The position numbers and the translations under genes were made by a program. The notes beneath the pieces were generated by a model. It saw nothing but the letters and a program-made list of their open reading frames with translations, made no database searches and had not been told where the DNA came from. A stretch of DNA of 33,659 nt, from the NCBI GenBank assembly GCA_025353165.1, contig JANXRE010000132.1:1-33659 (forward strand), given 5' to 3'. Positions 16,273 through 24,710 of the stretch are shown piece after piece; position 1 is the first letter of the stretch, and each line of letters opens with the position of its first letter. This stretch comes from Acidobacteriota bacterium. GTDB taxonomy: Bacteria > Acidobacteriota > Terriglobia > Bryobacterales > Bryobacteraceae.

Positions 16273-17879
16273 TAGCGTTCCTCGATGATCGCCAGATCCC
16301 AGGCCGGCAGAGTGACGCCGGCCGATCTCGCATAGGTCCTACCCGTTAGTACATCCGCTCCGTCGCCGTAGGCGTATGCGAACGTCTGGGCCTCGCCGGA
16401 GTAGTTGAGAAAATAGTGCATGCGGATTCCCGCCGGACTGGTTCCGTGCTCGACATGGACGGGCTTCGGCAACTGCTGGTCCGCGCCCGCCAGGCTCGCA
16501 ACTTTCAGGATATCCTGGAGCACTTTCTCCTGTAGCTGGTCGGAAAGGCAGGTCCCCTCGTAGGTCAGCGTGCCTTTGCCGAAACTGTTCCGCGTGATGG
16601 CCGGATACTTTCCGAAGAACGGGTGATCGTAGTATGCGAGCGGCTTCGCCGTGTCCGGCATCAGGAATTCGGCCCATACCGAGACGCTGTTCGCCTCCCC
16701 GGCGTGGAACGGGTCGCCCTTGAGGGCGAGCGGCTGCTTCAGATTCGAGAACTCCTGGTAGGAGAACCCCGCCGCTTCCCGCAGAACTCCCGGCATGCGC
16801 GACCACCGGACCGTATCGTACTCGTTCGTAAATCCGCTCTTGAACGACATCACCAGCTGCCCGCCGTTTCGAACATAATTGACCAGTTTTGTCAGCAGCG
16901 CATCGCTCGCCACGTAAAGGGGCGGAACGACGATCACCTTGTAGTCCGCCAGATTCGCGCTTTCGGGAAACACGAAATCCGTCCCCACGTTCAGGCGGTA
17001 CAACGCCTTGTGCATCTGCGACAGGACGGTCATGTAATCGACCTTGTCGTCCACGGGCATGAACCGAATTCCGTGGTACGAGTCGATGCTGTACAGAATG
17101 GCGACGTCGTTCTTGCGCTGGAAGTTCACCAGCTTCGGCCCGGCTTTCTTCCATTCCGCGCCGACGCGGCTCATCTCGTTGTATACGCGGTTCGGCTCGA
17201 GATCGTGGGACAGCACGCCCTTCCAGTAAGTCTCCTGCCCGTAGTGCAGCGACGACCAGTGCCAGTACGCCACCATGTTCGCGCCGCTGGCCACGTGGCT
17301 GTAGGCGTTCAGGCGCAACTGCCCGTCATACGGCGGGAATTGTCCCTTCGAATCCCACCCGATGGTCTGGGCATTCGTCTCCGTCACCAGGTAGTTCTGC
17401 CGTTTCAGCGACCGGCTGAGATCGCCGCACAACGCGATCCACCAGCCGTCCAACTGGTCCTGCACATCGTGATACGGGTTCACCGCGACAATGTCCAGAG
17501 CCTTCGAAACATCGACCTGGTTCACGCTCGTGAGCACTCCGCCCGGGAAGTCCTGCTCGACGAACTGGTCCGGCCGCTTGTACTCGTTCACGATCTTCGC
17601 CTGCCATCCCAGGTAGTCCGTCGTGATCTGCTGCTGGAAGCGCTCCCACTGTAGCTTGTAGCCGGGATTGATCATGCCGTTGCTCGGTGGCATCTCTTCC
17701 CAGCTATCCACGAGCTGTCCCCAATAGACGAAGCCCCACGCCTTGTTCATCGCGGCGGTCGAGCCGAACTTTCGCTTCAGATGCTCGACGAAGTCCTTCT
17801 GAACATTCGGGCTCGCGGTGCCGTTGGACGAAGTCTCGTTGTCGATCTGGTACCCGATGACGGCCGGATGGTTTTTGTA
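16272..17879 (-). pseudogene. GH42 glycosidase (beta-galactosidase type), 5' end missing
   Basis: An open frame of 535 codons encodes most of a GH42 glycosidase, but homology starts abruptly at YKNHPAVIGYQIDNE. This is the strand carrying the acid/base glutamate, normally about 130-150 residues into the protein. The nucleophile glutamate is plausible in NYLVTETNAQ. The trimerisation-like middle domain and beta C-terminal domain are intact. Immediately upstream the sequence becomes a PIN-toxin gene in another frame. No start codon precedes the catalytic strand; the first in-frame ATG is at 17750, after the acid/base residue, so any product would be inactive. The stop is coupled to the isomerase gene. 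GH42 enzymes act on beta-galactosides and some on alpha-L-arabinopyranosides. Confidence 0.86.
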
Positions 17880-18222
17880 AGTCGCGGAGGTTCATCGTCA
17901 CAATGACATCTGCCCTCCCCCGGATCGCCGCCGCGAGTACGTGCCGGTCATCGGCATCGGGGAGCTGCAAGCCGGGAATGAGGTCCTCGTAGCCGGTCAC
18001 CAGCGCGTCTTCCGCATGCTTGTCCATCAGCGCCCGCGTGCGCTCCAGCTTCGCGCGGTCAAGGTCGGGACGCTTTTCCAACAGACTAGACATCCACTCT
18101 TCATGAACGGCCGCCGACCATTTGGCTCGAAACAGCCCGGCGAGCGCCAGGTGCATCAGTATGTTGCGCAGCTCCGCCGGGTAGAGCACATTGGCGTCGT
18201 AGAAAACGGTGAACGCAGCCAC
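17704..18222 (-). pseudogene. PIN-domain toxin truncated by fusion into GH42
   Basis: From GTG 18222 the frame encodes a PIN ribonuclease domain. Features are Asp9 in FYDANVLYP, an acidic helix with HEEW (40-43), LPDADDRHVLAAAIRG (88-103) and the final strand DVIVTMNLRDL (105-115) with Asp114. After residue 115 (about 17878) resemblance stops and the frame runs 57 codons through GH42 DNA in the wrong phase. Intact relatives continue with a Phe-Pro and a helical C-terminus, as I remember the family. The PIN active-site residues survive, so residual activity is possible. It is 5 bases downstream of its HTH antitoxin gene. Confidence 0.83.
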
Positions 18223-18227
18223 ACTTT

Positions 18228-18677
18228 TCAGATCCCCAATTCCCGATCATATGCCGCCAGTTCCGCGAGAGCCGTTCTTCGGTCGGCATCGGCGCGGCGC
18301 TTGTACGCCATCAGTCCTTCAAATCGGACGCGCCGATGTGTTCCTACCCGGCGGAATTCAATCTTTCCCTCATCGAGAAGCTGAATCAGGGACGGCCGCG
18401 AAATGTTCAGCATGTCCGCCGCCTCCTGTGTCGTGAGTTCCGCGTGTACAGGGATCAGCATCACGGCGTTTCCTCGCGCCATCTCTTCCAGAATGCGAAC
18501 CAGCATCCGCACGGCCGACGCCGGAATATTGACAATTGCTTTTGCGGGATCGTCGAGCATGCGAAGCCGCAGCGGGTCTGCCGTTTGCATCCGCGACGCG
18601 AGGATCCGGCCCGTTTCCTTGGCAAGTATCGCTTCTGCCTCCGAAGGAAGACGCGGGACCAGGGTTGCTTGTGCCAT
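18228..18677 (-). CDS. Excisionase-type HTH antitoxin (partner of PIN toxin)
   Basis: The 149-residue protein ends in an excisionase/MerR-like DNA-binding domain (about 80-130: HAELTTQEAADMLNISRPSL, then GKIEFRRVGTHRRVRF). The N-terminal region is helical. Proteins of this layout commonly sit directly upstream of a PIN-domain toxin and act as autoregulatory antitoxins, and that is the arrangement here. The ATG has a good ribosome-binding site (AAAGGAGA). The module interrupts the sugar operon between the small membrane-protein gene and the GH42 remnant, so its promoter may now drive the isomerase and kinase. Confidence 0.82.
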   Translation of the reverse strand: MAQATLVPRLPSEAEAILAKETGRILASRMQTADPLRLRMLDDPAKAIVNIPASAVRMLVRILEEMARGNAVMLIPVHAELTTQEAADMLNISRPSLIQLLDEGKIEFRRVGTHRRVRFEGLMAYKRRADADRRTALAELAAYDRELGI

Positions 18678-18736
18678 GCGCGATTCTCCTTTTGCTCACT
18701 CCTGAGTCAACGGTATCGCATGATCGACTTAAACGC

Positions 18737-18754
18737 AAGCAATCGAAGCAATCG
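18737..18754. repeat. 9-bp tandem repeat in the promoter region of the HTH/PIN module
   Basis: AAGCAATCG occurs twice in direct tandem (18737-18745 and 18746-18754), in the 95-base gap between the antitoxin start and the upstream small membrane-protein gene. Position and regularity suit a binding site for the HTH antitoxin. No clear -10/-35 pair was identified. Confidence 0.4.
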
Positions 18755-18772
18755 AAAACGACTCGCTCGGCG

Positions 18773-18976
18773 TCAGCCTTTGCGGCCCGGCCAAAATAGG
18801 TACGTGTAGACCCCGCCCAGCACAATCAGTAGAGCGCCCCACCAGATTCCCGGGCGCAAATCGGCCATCACGACATTCGGCAACGGCATGATCAGCGCCG
18901 AAGTCAGGATGATCACGCCGTATATGCCAAGCAGCGCCCCGATGAAAAACCAGATCGAAATCATTTTCGCGTGCAT
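18773..18976 (-). CDS. Small two-helix membrane protein next to SSS symporter
   Basis: The 67-residue protein has two hydrophobic segments (about 8-30 and 44-62) separated by the short loop PNVVMADLRPG, and a basic C-terminus (WPGRKG). It starts 6 bases after the stop of the sodium/solute symporter gene, so the two are co-transcribed. Its size and position suggest an accessory subunit of the transporter, but this is inference. I know of no assigned function. Confidence 0.7.
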   Translation of the reverse strand: MHAKMISIWFFIGALLGIYGVIILTSALIMPLPNVVMADLRPGIWWGALLIVLGGVYTYLFWPGRKG

Positions 18977-18982
18977 TGTTTT

Positions 18983-20698
18983 TTACCAGAAAATAATCTG
19001 TAGAATTACGAACACCACGGCAATCACCACCGCCCAGAACCAGGGCCGCTGGTAAACGGCCAGGTGGCCCTCGCTCGGAATGTCCGTCGCGCCGTAGACC
19101 AGCCCCTTCAGTTCCTCGAACGGTTTCGGCTTGGTCACAAAGCTGACCACCACGGTCACAACTACGCACACAATCCACGACCATAGGGCGCGGTACATGT
19201 TCTCGGCCATGTCCTTGGCATTCGACGAGAGCGCGATGTACTGCAAAGCGGAGGGGTCCATCTTGACCCACGCCCACATCGAAACCGACGACACGGTCCC
19301 GGCCAGAAGCCCCCAGAAGCCCGCGGCCGGAGTCGCGCGTTTCCAGAACATCCCCAGCAGAATCGTTCCGAACAATGGAGCGATGAAGAAGCTGAACAGC
19401 GCTTGCACGTAGTCCATGATGCTCTTGAACTGCATCACGAAGTAAGCCGTGCCGATGCTAATCAGGACGCCGACAACCGTACACCACCGGCCCATGCGGA
19501 CCAGATGTTCATCGGTCGCGTCTTTCTTGATGAACACGCGATACAGGTCGTAGGTCCACACGGTCGTAAACGCGCTAACGTTGCCGGCCATGCCGCTCAT
19601 GAACCCCGCCACCAGCGCCGTAATGCCGAGCCCCAGCAGCCCCGGCCCAAGATAGCGGGCCAGCATGATGGGGAGTACTTCGTTATAGCTGTGGCCCCCG
19701 GTCGCCATCGCGACATCCTCGCCCGTCAGTTTCATCGGCAGCAGCGCCAGGCCGAGCAGGCCGGGCAGGATGACGATGAACGGCACGGCCATCTTGAACG
19801 CCGCGCCAATGATCGGAGCGAATTTCGCCGACCGCAGATCCTTGGCGGTGAGGACACGCTGGACCACCAGGAAGTCGGTCGTCCAATACCCGAACGAAAT
19901 TACCCAGCCGAGGCCCAGGACGATCCCCGTCCAGTGAATGCCCATCGGGTTGTCCTTGAAGTGGCCCATGGTGCTCCACAGGTGGGTGTAGTCTCCGACC
20001 GGAAAATTCGTGTGAATCCGCCGCACCATGCCGTCCCAACCGCCCGTCTCGATCAGGCCGAGGATCGGAATCAACATCGCGCCGAGCCAGATGAGAGCGA
20101 ACTGCAGGACCTCGTTGAAAATCGCCGAGAGCAGCCCGCCGAGAGCGACATACGCCATCACGGTCAGCGAAGAAACCCAGATGCTGAAGTGAATGTCCCA
20201 CCCCAGCACCACCTTCATGACCAGCGCCATCGAGTACATATTGATGCCGCTCATCAGCACGGTCATGAACGCAAAGGACACCGCCGCCAGCACGCGGCTC
20301 GGCTCTCCGAACCGCAGCTTCAGATAGCCGGGGACCGAGTGCGTCTTTGAGATGTAATAGAACGGCATCATGAAGATGCCGAGGAAGAGCATCGCCGGGA
20401 TCGCGCCGATCCAGTACCAGTGCGCGGCCAGTATCCCGTATTGATACGCCGCGGCCGCCCAGCCCATGAGCTCGAGCGATCCCAGGTTGGCGGCGAGAAA
20501 ACTCAGGCCGGCAACCCAGGCGGTCATCTCGCGGCCGGCCAGGAAGAAGTCGTTGCCTGTCTTGGTATAACGTTTCAAGTAGAACCCGATGCCCAGCACG
20601 AAAACGAAATAGATCGCGATAATCAGCACATCGGGCAGCTTGAGCGAAATCAGCTTCGTTGGAATCGCTTGGAGCAGCAGCAGACTTAGGGGCAACAT
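18983..20698 (-). CDS. Sodium:solute symporter (SSS/SGLT family), probable sugar uptake
   Basis: The protein of about 571 residues is a many-helix (about 14) symporter. SSS signatures are [19 protein letters not shown] near the N-terminus, then [20 protein letters not shown] and [14 protein letters not shown]. Further along are [37 protein letters not shown] and [20 protein letters not shown] chose ATG 20698; the open frame upstream to 20824 is not family-like. It is the first gene of the minus-strand sugar operon, so L-arabinose or an arabinoside/galactoside is the likely cargo. It is divergent from the PhyH-type gene with 71 bases between starts. Confidence 0.9.
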   Translation of the reverse strand: MLPLSLLLLQAIPTKLISLKLPDVLIIAIYFVFVLGIGFYLKRYTKTGNDFFLAGREMTAWVAGLSFLAANLGSLELMGWAAAAYQYGILAAHWYWIGAIPAMLFLGIFMMPFYYISKTHSVPGYLKLRFGEPSRVLAAVSFAFMTVLMSGINMYSMALVMKVVLGWDIHFSIWVSSLTVMAYVALGGLLSAIFNEVLQFALIWLGAMLIPILGLIETGGWDGMVRRIHTNFPVGDYTHLWSTMGHFKDNPMGIHWTGIVLGLGWVISFGYWTTDFLVVQRVLTAKDLRSAKFAPIIGAAFKMAVPFIVILPGLLGLALLPMKLTGEDVAMATGGHSYNEVLPIMLARYLGPGLLGLGITALVAGFMSGMAGNVSAFTTVWTYDLYRVFIKKDATDEHLVRMGRWCTVVGVLISIGTAYFVMQFKSIMDYVQALFSFFIAPLFGTILLGMFWKRATPAAGFWGLLAGTVSSVSMWAWVKMDPSALQYIALSSNAKDMAENMYRALWSWIVCVVVTVVVSFVTKPKPFEELKGLVYGATDIPSEGHLAVYQRPWFWAVVIAVVFVILQIIFW

Positions 20699-20769
20699 GG
20701 CTGTTGGGGGGCGAAATAGGAAAGATATCACTTTTCCCCTGGTACTTTGTAAAATATCCAGAGAACCAC
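20699..20769. promoter_or_regulatory. Divergent promoter region, SSS symporter / PhyH gene
   Basis: This is the only non-coding DNA between the two divergent genes, so both promoters must lie in or near it. The plus-strand segment ACTTTGTAAAATATCC offers a -10-like TAAAAT about 20 bases before the PhyH ATG, with a TTTTCC element upstream as a weak -35. No clear operator palindrome was seen. Confidence 0.35.
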
Positions 20770-21642
20770 ATGAACTGTCGCGATTTGTCGGAAATCCACT
20801 CGCCCGTCGGCGACCTCTTTTCAACCCCGGAGGACTGGCACTCCTTCCGCCTTACGGACCAGCAGGTCGCGAGTTTTCGCGATCGGGGTTTCCTCGCCGG
20901 CGTGCGCGTACTGAACGACGCGCAGATCGAAGTCTTGGTTGAATCGCTCGGCCGCCTCGTGGACCCGGGCCACCCTGGGCACGGGTTGTTCTACGAGTAC
21001 CATTCCAACGAGTCCCACGACCCCGCCGCGGTCCTGTTCCACGCCCTCGGCGCGTGGCGGATCGAAGTGCCATTCCACGACATCCTATGGAATCCGGCGT
21101 TCCTCGTTCCGGCTTCTCAACTGGTGGGGGGGCCGGTGCGTTTCTGGCACGACCAGTTGTTCTGCAAGCCCGCGCATCATGGCGGCGGGGTCGCCTGGCA
21201 TCAGGATTACTCGTATTGGACCCGCACTGAGCCCGTCGCCCACGTCACCTGCTGGATGGCGCTGGATGACAGCACGGTGGAAAACGGCTGTCTCTACTAC
21301 GTCCCCGGGAGCCACAAGTGGAACCTGCTCCCGATCACCGGCCTGACGGGTAACATGGACGAGATCCGGACCGTGTTGACCGATGAGCAGAGAGAGGCCT
21401 TTCGCCCGGTTCCCGTGGAATTGAAGCGCGGCGAATGCGTTTTTCACCATGCGATGACGGTGCATGGCTCGTACGAAAACCGGTCGTCCCGCCAGCGCCG
21501 CGCCACGCTGATTAACGCCTTCCGCGACGGGGTGAGGTCTTCGCGCGATGACGCTCCATTAGCGGGCGTCCCGCCGGTGCCTTCCGGTCAACCCATGGGC
21601 GGACGGTTCTTCCCGCTGCTCGGCGGAGCGCCGGGAGTTTGA
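20770..21642 (+). CDS. Phytanoyl-CoA dioxygenase (PhyH) family protein
   Basis: The 290-residue protein is an Fe(II)/2-oxoglutarate-dependent oxygenase. The iron ligands are His144 and Asp146 in WHQDYSYW and the distal His232 in [12 protein letters not shown], with Arg243/244 placed to bind 2-oxoglutarate. The [12 protein letters not shown] strand is typical of PhyH proteins. Substrates in this family range from phytanoyl-CoA to ectoine and many secondary metabolites, so the substrate is not predictable. ATG 20770 follows a weak purine stretch. It is divergent from the sugar symporter, which may point to joint regulation or a sugar-derived substrate, but this is speculative. Confidence 0.88.
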   Translation: MNCRDLSEIHSPVGDLFSTPEDWHSFRLTDQQVASFRDRGFLAGVRVLNDAQIEVLVESLGRLVDPGHPGHGLFYEYHSNESHDPAAVLFHALGAWRIEVPFHDILWNPAFLVPASQLVGGPVRFWHDQLFCKPAHHGGGVAWHQDYSYWTRTEPVAHVTCWMALDDSTVENGCLYYVPGSHKWNLLPITGLTGNMDEIRTVLTDEQREAFRPVPVELKRGECVFHHAMTVHGSYENRSSRQRRATLINAFRDGVRSSRDDAPLAGVPPVPSGQPMGGRFFPLLGGAPGV

Positions 21643-21700
21643 AACATTTAAGCTCAAAGTTGTTGCCGAAGCACGCCCGAAGTGTCACCCTTGGGATAGC

Positions 21701-22888
21701 ATGCAAGCCGTATCGCTGCTGGCCCTCATCGGCCTCGCTGCCGTAGTTATTGTCCTGCTCCTCGCGGTGCGATCCCGTATCGACTCGCTGGACCGTTCGC
21801 AGGAGCGGATCGACCGTTCCGTGCGGGACGACGGGCGCGCTCTTCGGGAAGAAGTTCTTCGCTCGATAACCGGCGTTTCCGGCCTCATTCAGCAACAACT
21901 CGAATCGGTCCGTGGGACCGTCGACTCCCGCCTGAAATCCATCCAGGACGACAACGCGTCGAAGCTCGAGCAAATGCGGGCGACGGTGGACGAGAAGCTG
22001 CAGGGCACGCTCGAAAAGCGGCTGGGCGAATCCTTCCGCCTGGTGAGCGAACGCCTGGAAAAGGTGCACCAGGGGCTCGGCGAGATGCAGGCGCTGGCCG
22101 AGGGCGTCGGCGACCTGAAGAAGGTGCTGACCAACGTCAAGACTCGGGGCACGTGGGGCGAAGTCCAGTTAGGCGCTCTGCTGGAACAAATGTTGAGCCC
22201 GGATCAGTTCGAGCGGAACGTCGCCGTGACCGGCGGCCCGGAGCGCGTGGAGTACGCGGTCCGGCTGCCGGGCAGCGATACCGGCGACGCTCCGGTCTGG
22301 CTGCCGATTGACGCGAAGTTCCCCCTGGAAGATTACCAACGGCTGGTCACGGCGTCGGAAGCGAACGACGCCGAGGCAGTCGAGGCGGCCGCGAAGCAGC
22401 TTGAAAACCGGCTGCGGCTGTGCGCTCGCGAGATTTCGGCCAAGTACGTCGCGCCGCCGAAGACCACCGATTTCGCTATCCTTTTCCTGCCGACCGAGGG
22501 GCTCTACGCCGAGGCGCTGCGCCGTCCCGGCCTGGCCGAAGCCATGCAGCGCGATTGCCGCGTGATGCTGGCGGGGCCGACGACGCTCGGGGCGCTGCTG
22601 AACAGCTTGCAGATGGGATTCCGTACCTTGGCGATCCAGCGCCGGTCGAGCGAGGTGTGGGAAGTGCTTGGCGCGGTGCAGTTGGAGTTCGCGAAGTACG
22701 CCGGGGTGCTGGCGAAGGTGCAGAAGAAATTGCAGGAAGCCAGCAACACGGTGGACGACGCGGCGCGGCGGACGCGGGTGCTGGAGAAGAGACTGCGGCA
22801 GGTGGAGACGGGCGACGGCGCGGGCCTGCTGGACGGCCTCGAAGACGACGACCTCGAGACTCCCGTGGGGACGATTGCAATTCGTTAG
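21701..22888 (+). CDS. rmuC: DNA recombination protein RmuC
   Basis: The 395-residue protein has one N-terminal membrane helix (about 4-23), then a long coiled coil (about 25-140) and the RmuC domain (about 145-370). Typical segments are TRGTWGEVQLGALLEQML, VWLPIDAKFPLEDYQRL and KTTDFAILFLPTEGLYAEAL. In E. coli RmuC restricts rearrangements at inverted repeats; the domain has a nuclease-like fold. A GGGAT ribosome-binding site precedes ATG 21701. The decayed HicAB module starts about 50 bases downstream on the same strand. Confidence 0.94.
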   Translation: MQAVSLLALIGLAAVVIVLLLAVRSRIDSLDRSQERIDRSVRDDGRALREEVLRSITGVSGLIQQQLESVRGTVDSRLKSIQDDNASKLEQMRATVDEKLQGTLEKRLGESFRLVSERLEKVHQGLGEMQALAEGVGDLKKVLTNVKTRGTWGEVQLGALLEQMLSPDQFERNVAVTGGPERVEYAVRLPGSDTGDAPVWLPIDAKFPLEDYQRLVTASEANDAEAVEAAAKQLENRLRLCAREISAKYVAPPKTTDFAILFLPTEGLYAEALRRPGLAEAMQRDCRVMLAGPTTLGALLNSLQMGFRTLAIQRRSSEVWEVLGAVQLEFAKYAGVLAKVQKKLQEASNTVDDAARRTRVLEKRLRQVETGDGAGLLDGLEDDDLETPVGTIAIR

Positions 22889-22936
22889 CATGAGGTTCCG
22901 GGTTCCCGCGCCCGGGCATGCGCTATTCTCGGGCTG

Positions 22937-23063
22937 GTGCCGCTCAAAGTCCGAGATGTCATTAAGGTTGCTCGAAGATCGCGAGTGGCGGCACGTACGA
23001 ACGCATGGTGATCATCGGATCTTCCGCAATCCGGACGGTCGGATTGAGGAAACGGAGAAATGA
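22937..23063 (+). pseudogene. hicA: HicA-type toxin remnant, frameshifted and 3'-truncated
   Basis: From GTG 22937 the DNA reads MPLKVRDVIK, the normal HicA start. One extra base at about 22967 moves the rest, LLEDREWRHVRTHGDHRIF, into another frame. The catalytic histidine of the dsRBD-like fold (GDHR, normally GSHR) is still recognisable. The usual C-terminus (a VPGH-type strand and final helix) is absent: the frame ends after NPDGRIEETEK directly at the hicB start. The 127-base span is one base more than a multiple of three. An in-frame ATG at 22956 could make a 35-residue fragment, but a functional mRNA interferase is unlikely. Confidence 0.75.
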
Positions 23064-23275
23064 CCCGTAAGTATTCGCTCATCATCGAAGGCGATTCCGG
23101 GGGCTACAGCGCGTACGTGAGCGAACTGCCGGCAATTCTGATAACCGGGCAGTCCTTGGACGAAATCACTGCGCGCGCGACCGAAGCGATTCGTCTTTAC
23201 TGGGACGCTGTGCGAATCGACCCGTCGCCAACGTCTACGCTTCGCGAGATCGAAGTTGAGCTGCCCGCGAACTAA
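23060..23275 (+). CDS. hicB: HicB-like antitoxin
   Basis: The 71-residue protein has the HicB RNase-H-like core: a strand KYSLIIEGDSGGYSAYVSEL, then GQSLDEITARATEAIRLYW. It has no C-terminal DNA-binding extension, like the short HicB/UPF0150 form. Its ATG overlaps the end of the hicA remnant by 4 bases (ATGA), the usual coupled order. With the toxin decayed, it may be an orphan on the way to loss or may neutralise HicA toxins encoded elsewhere. Confidence 0.83.
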   Translation: MTRKYSLIIEGDSGGYSAYVSELPAILITGQSLDEITARATEAIRLYWDAVRIDPSPTSTLREIEVELPAN

Positions 23276-23319
23276 CAGCAAGTCATCTGCTTCTGCGTGT
23301 ATCCCCGGTACTCCCGCCG

Positions 23320-23345
23320 TCTCCTGCGCTCAGGAGAGAGTTTTC
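23320..23345 (+). terminator. Probable terminator after hicB
   Basis: TCTCCTG-CGCT-CAGGAGA is a 7-bp stem with a 4-base loop, followed by AGAGTTTTCTTG. It lies 44 bases after the hicB stop and overlaps the last codons of the convergent hydrolase gene. The stem is short and the T-run is interrupted, so efficiency is uncertain. Confidence 0.45.
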
Positions 23346-24187
23346 TTGTACAGTACCAGCAGCTTGCCCCAGGCGCGCTCGGCGTCGGGCTTGTTGTAAA
23401 TGGGGTTGCCGTCCCGTTGCGGCATGTCCGGCACGCACCAGCCGTGCTGGGATCCCGAATATACTTCGATCTCCGCCGGCACCTTTGCGGCGGCGAACGC
23501 CTCTTTCAGCTTGTCCTTTGCGTCCGGCTGCTGCTGATCGTCGTTCGATGCGATCCCGAAGTACATATGAGCCCGGATCTTCGGCGCCAGCAGATGCGGA
23601 CTGCCGGGCTTGTCGGTCACCAGTCCGCCGCCGTGGAACGAGGCCGCGGCGCCAACGCGATCGGGCACTGTCGCCGCCGTTCTGACGATCAACGGTCCGC
23701 CCATGCAGTAGCCCTGCGTGCCGATCTTCTTTGCCTTATCGACCTGCCTTTGCGCGTCCAGAAATGCGATATAGGCGACGGCGTCTCTTTCAGCTGCCCC
23801 AGGCGCGCTCACCGAGCCCATCAACGGCCCCAGCTTCGCCCTGTCGTCTGGATTCTGAAAGTTGAAGGAAGCGACGTCGCTGAAGACTGGCGCTTTGGCC
23901 ACTCGATAGAAGGGGTTTGGCACGAGCACCGAGTATCCCTCCGAGGCCAGGCGTTTGGCCATGTCGCGAAACGCAGGCCGCAGCCCGAATGCGTCCGTCC
24001 AGATCAGAACGCCGGGATGAGAACCCGTCGCCGGATGAATGAAGGCGGCGTCGCAGGCGCCGTCCGGGGTCTGGATCGCGACCTTCTCCTCAACGACCGT
24101 CACGGCCGCAGCCGACACCGCGGCGGCGAGACCCGCAGTTGCGGACAACGCGACAAAGTCGCGTCGCGAACTTTCGTTCTTTGTCAT
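23330..24187 (-). CDS. Exported dienelactone-hydrolase-family protein
   Basis: The 285-residue alpha/beta hydrolase begins with a Tat-like leader (SSRRDFVALSATAGLAAAV). The dienelactone-hydrolase triad is visible: nucleophile Cys161 in GYCMGG, Asp217 (or 216) in GIASNDDQQ, and His248 in SQHGWCVPD. The family hydrolyses dienelactones and other esters; the true substrate in this exported form is unknown. The ATG is supported by GAGGGAGA about 9 bases upstream. It sits 24 bases downstream of the truncated YdeI-family gene and converges on hicB. Confidence 0.9.
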   Translation of the reverse strand: MTKNESSRRDFVALSATAGLAAAVSAAAVTVVEEKVAIQTPDGACDAAFIHPATGSHPGVLIWTDAFGLRPAFRDMAKRLASEGYSVLVPNPFYRVAKAPVFSDVASFNFQNPDDRAKLGPLMGSVSAPGAAERDAVAYIAFLDAQRQVDKAKKIGTQGYCMGGPLIVRTAATVPDRVGAAASFHGGGLVTDKPGSPHLLAPKIRAHMYFGIASNDDQQQPDAKDKLKEAFAAAKVPAEIEVYSGSQHGWCVPDMPQRDGNPIYNKPDAERAWGKLLVLYKKTLS

Positions 24188-24211
24188 TCTATTATTCTCC
24201 CTCTTTTCTCA

Positions 24212-24646
24212 TCAGCAGCCGCCGGGCGCGTGTCCTGGGGCAGCGTCTCCCCTCGCTGCGAAATCGATCAAAGTTGCGAGCCGCTTCTTTCGAGTCTCCT
24301 CACGCTTTGCACTGACCACCCACCACGCCGCGGGGCGCCGGTACGAAAGAGGCTGCGATGGAAAGAATTTCCACGCGGTTCGATGGGCCTTGAATTGGCA
24401 CTCCTGCTCGAAGGAGTAGATGCGGGACCGGTCTTCGCGCCGCGCTTCGAACGCCTTCATCCCGGCCGGATGCATGAGCCTCTGCTCGATCAGCTCTCCG
24501 ACGCGCCGGATGTTGATCGCACTCCAAGTGCTCAAACGCTTCCGCGGCGTGAAACGGATGCTATAGCTCACCTCGTCGATCCGCCGTCGAACGCCATCGA
24601 TCCAGCCGAAGCACAGCGCTTGGTCTACAGACTCCGGCCATGTGAT
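24212..24646 (-). pseudogene. YdeI/OmdA-family protein, 5'-truncated
   Basis: The reading frame encodes ITWPESVDQALCFGWIDGV followed by SYSIRFTPRKRLSTWSAINI, YSFEQECQF and AAWWVVSAKREETRKKRLAT. This is the conserved YdeI (bacteriocin-protection, OmdA) sequence. Homology begins at ITWPES; about 45-50 N-terminal residues found in relatives are missing, and upstream lies the 3' end of the BNR-repeat gene. No credible in-frame start precedes the homologous part. GTG 24571 would give a 119-residue product lacking the CFGWIDG motif. It looks like a deletion remnant. Confidence 0.72.
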
Positions 24647-24710
24647 GGAACAAATTCCAATCGAAAAATCGGAAAATGCCGCTAGCCTGGGATTTGACCA
24701 CCACCAGCCC

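Noticed and set aside
16272-17750. A complete 492-residue glycosidase starting at ATG 17750
   Set aside because: GH42 homology continues upstream in the same frame to 17879 and includes the acid/base glutamate, so this ATG is internal to a truncated gene.
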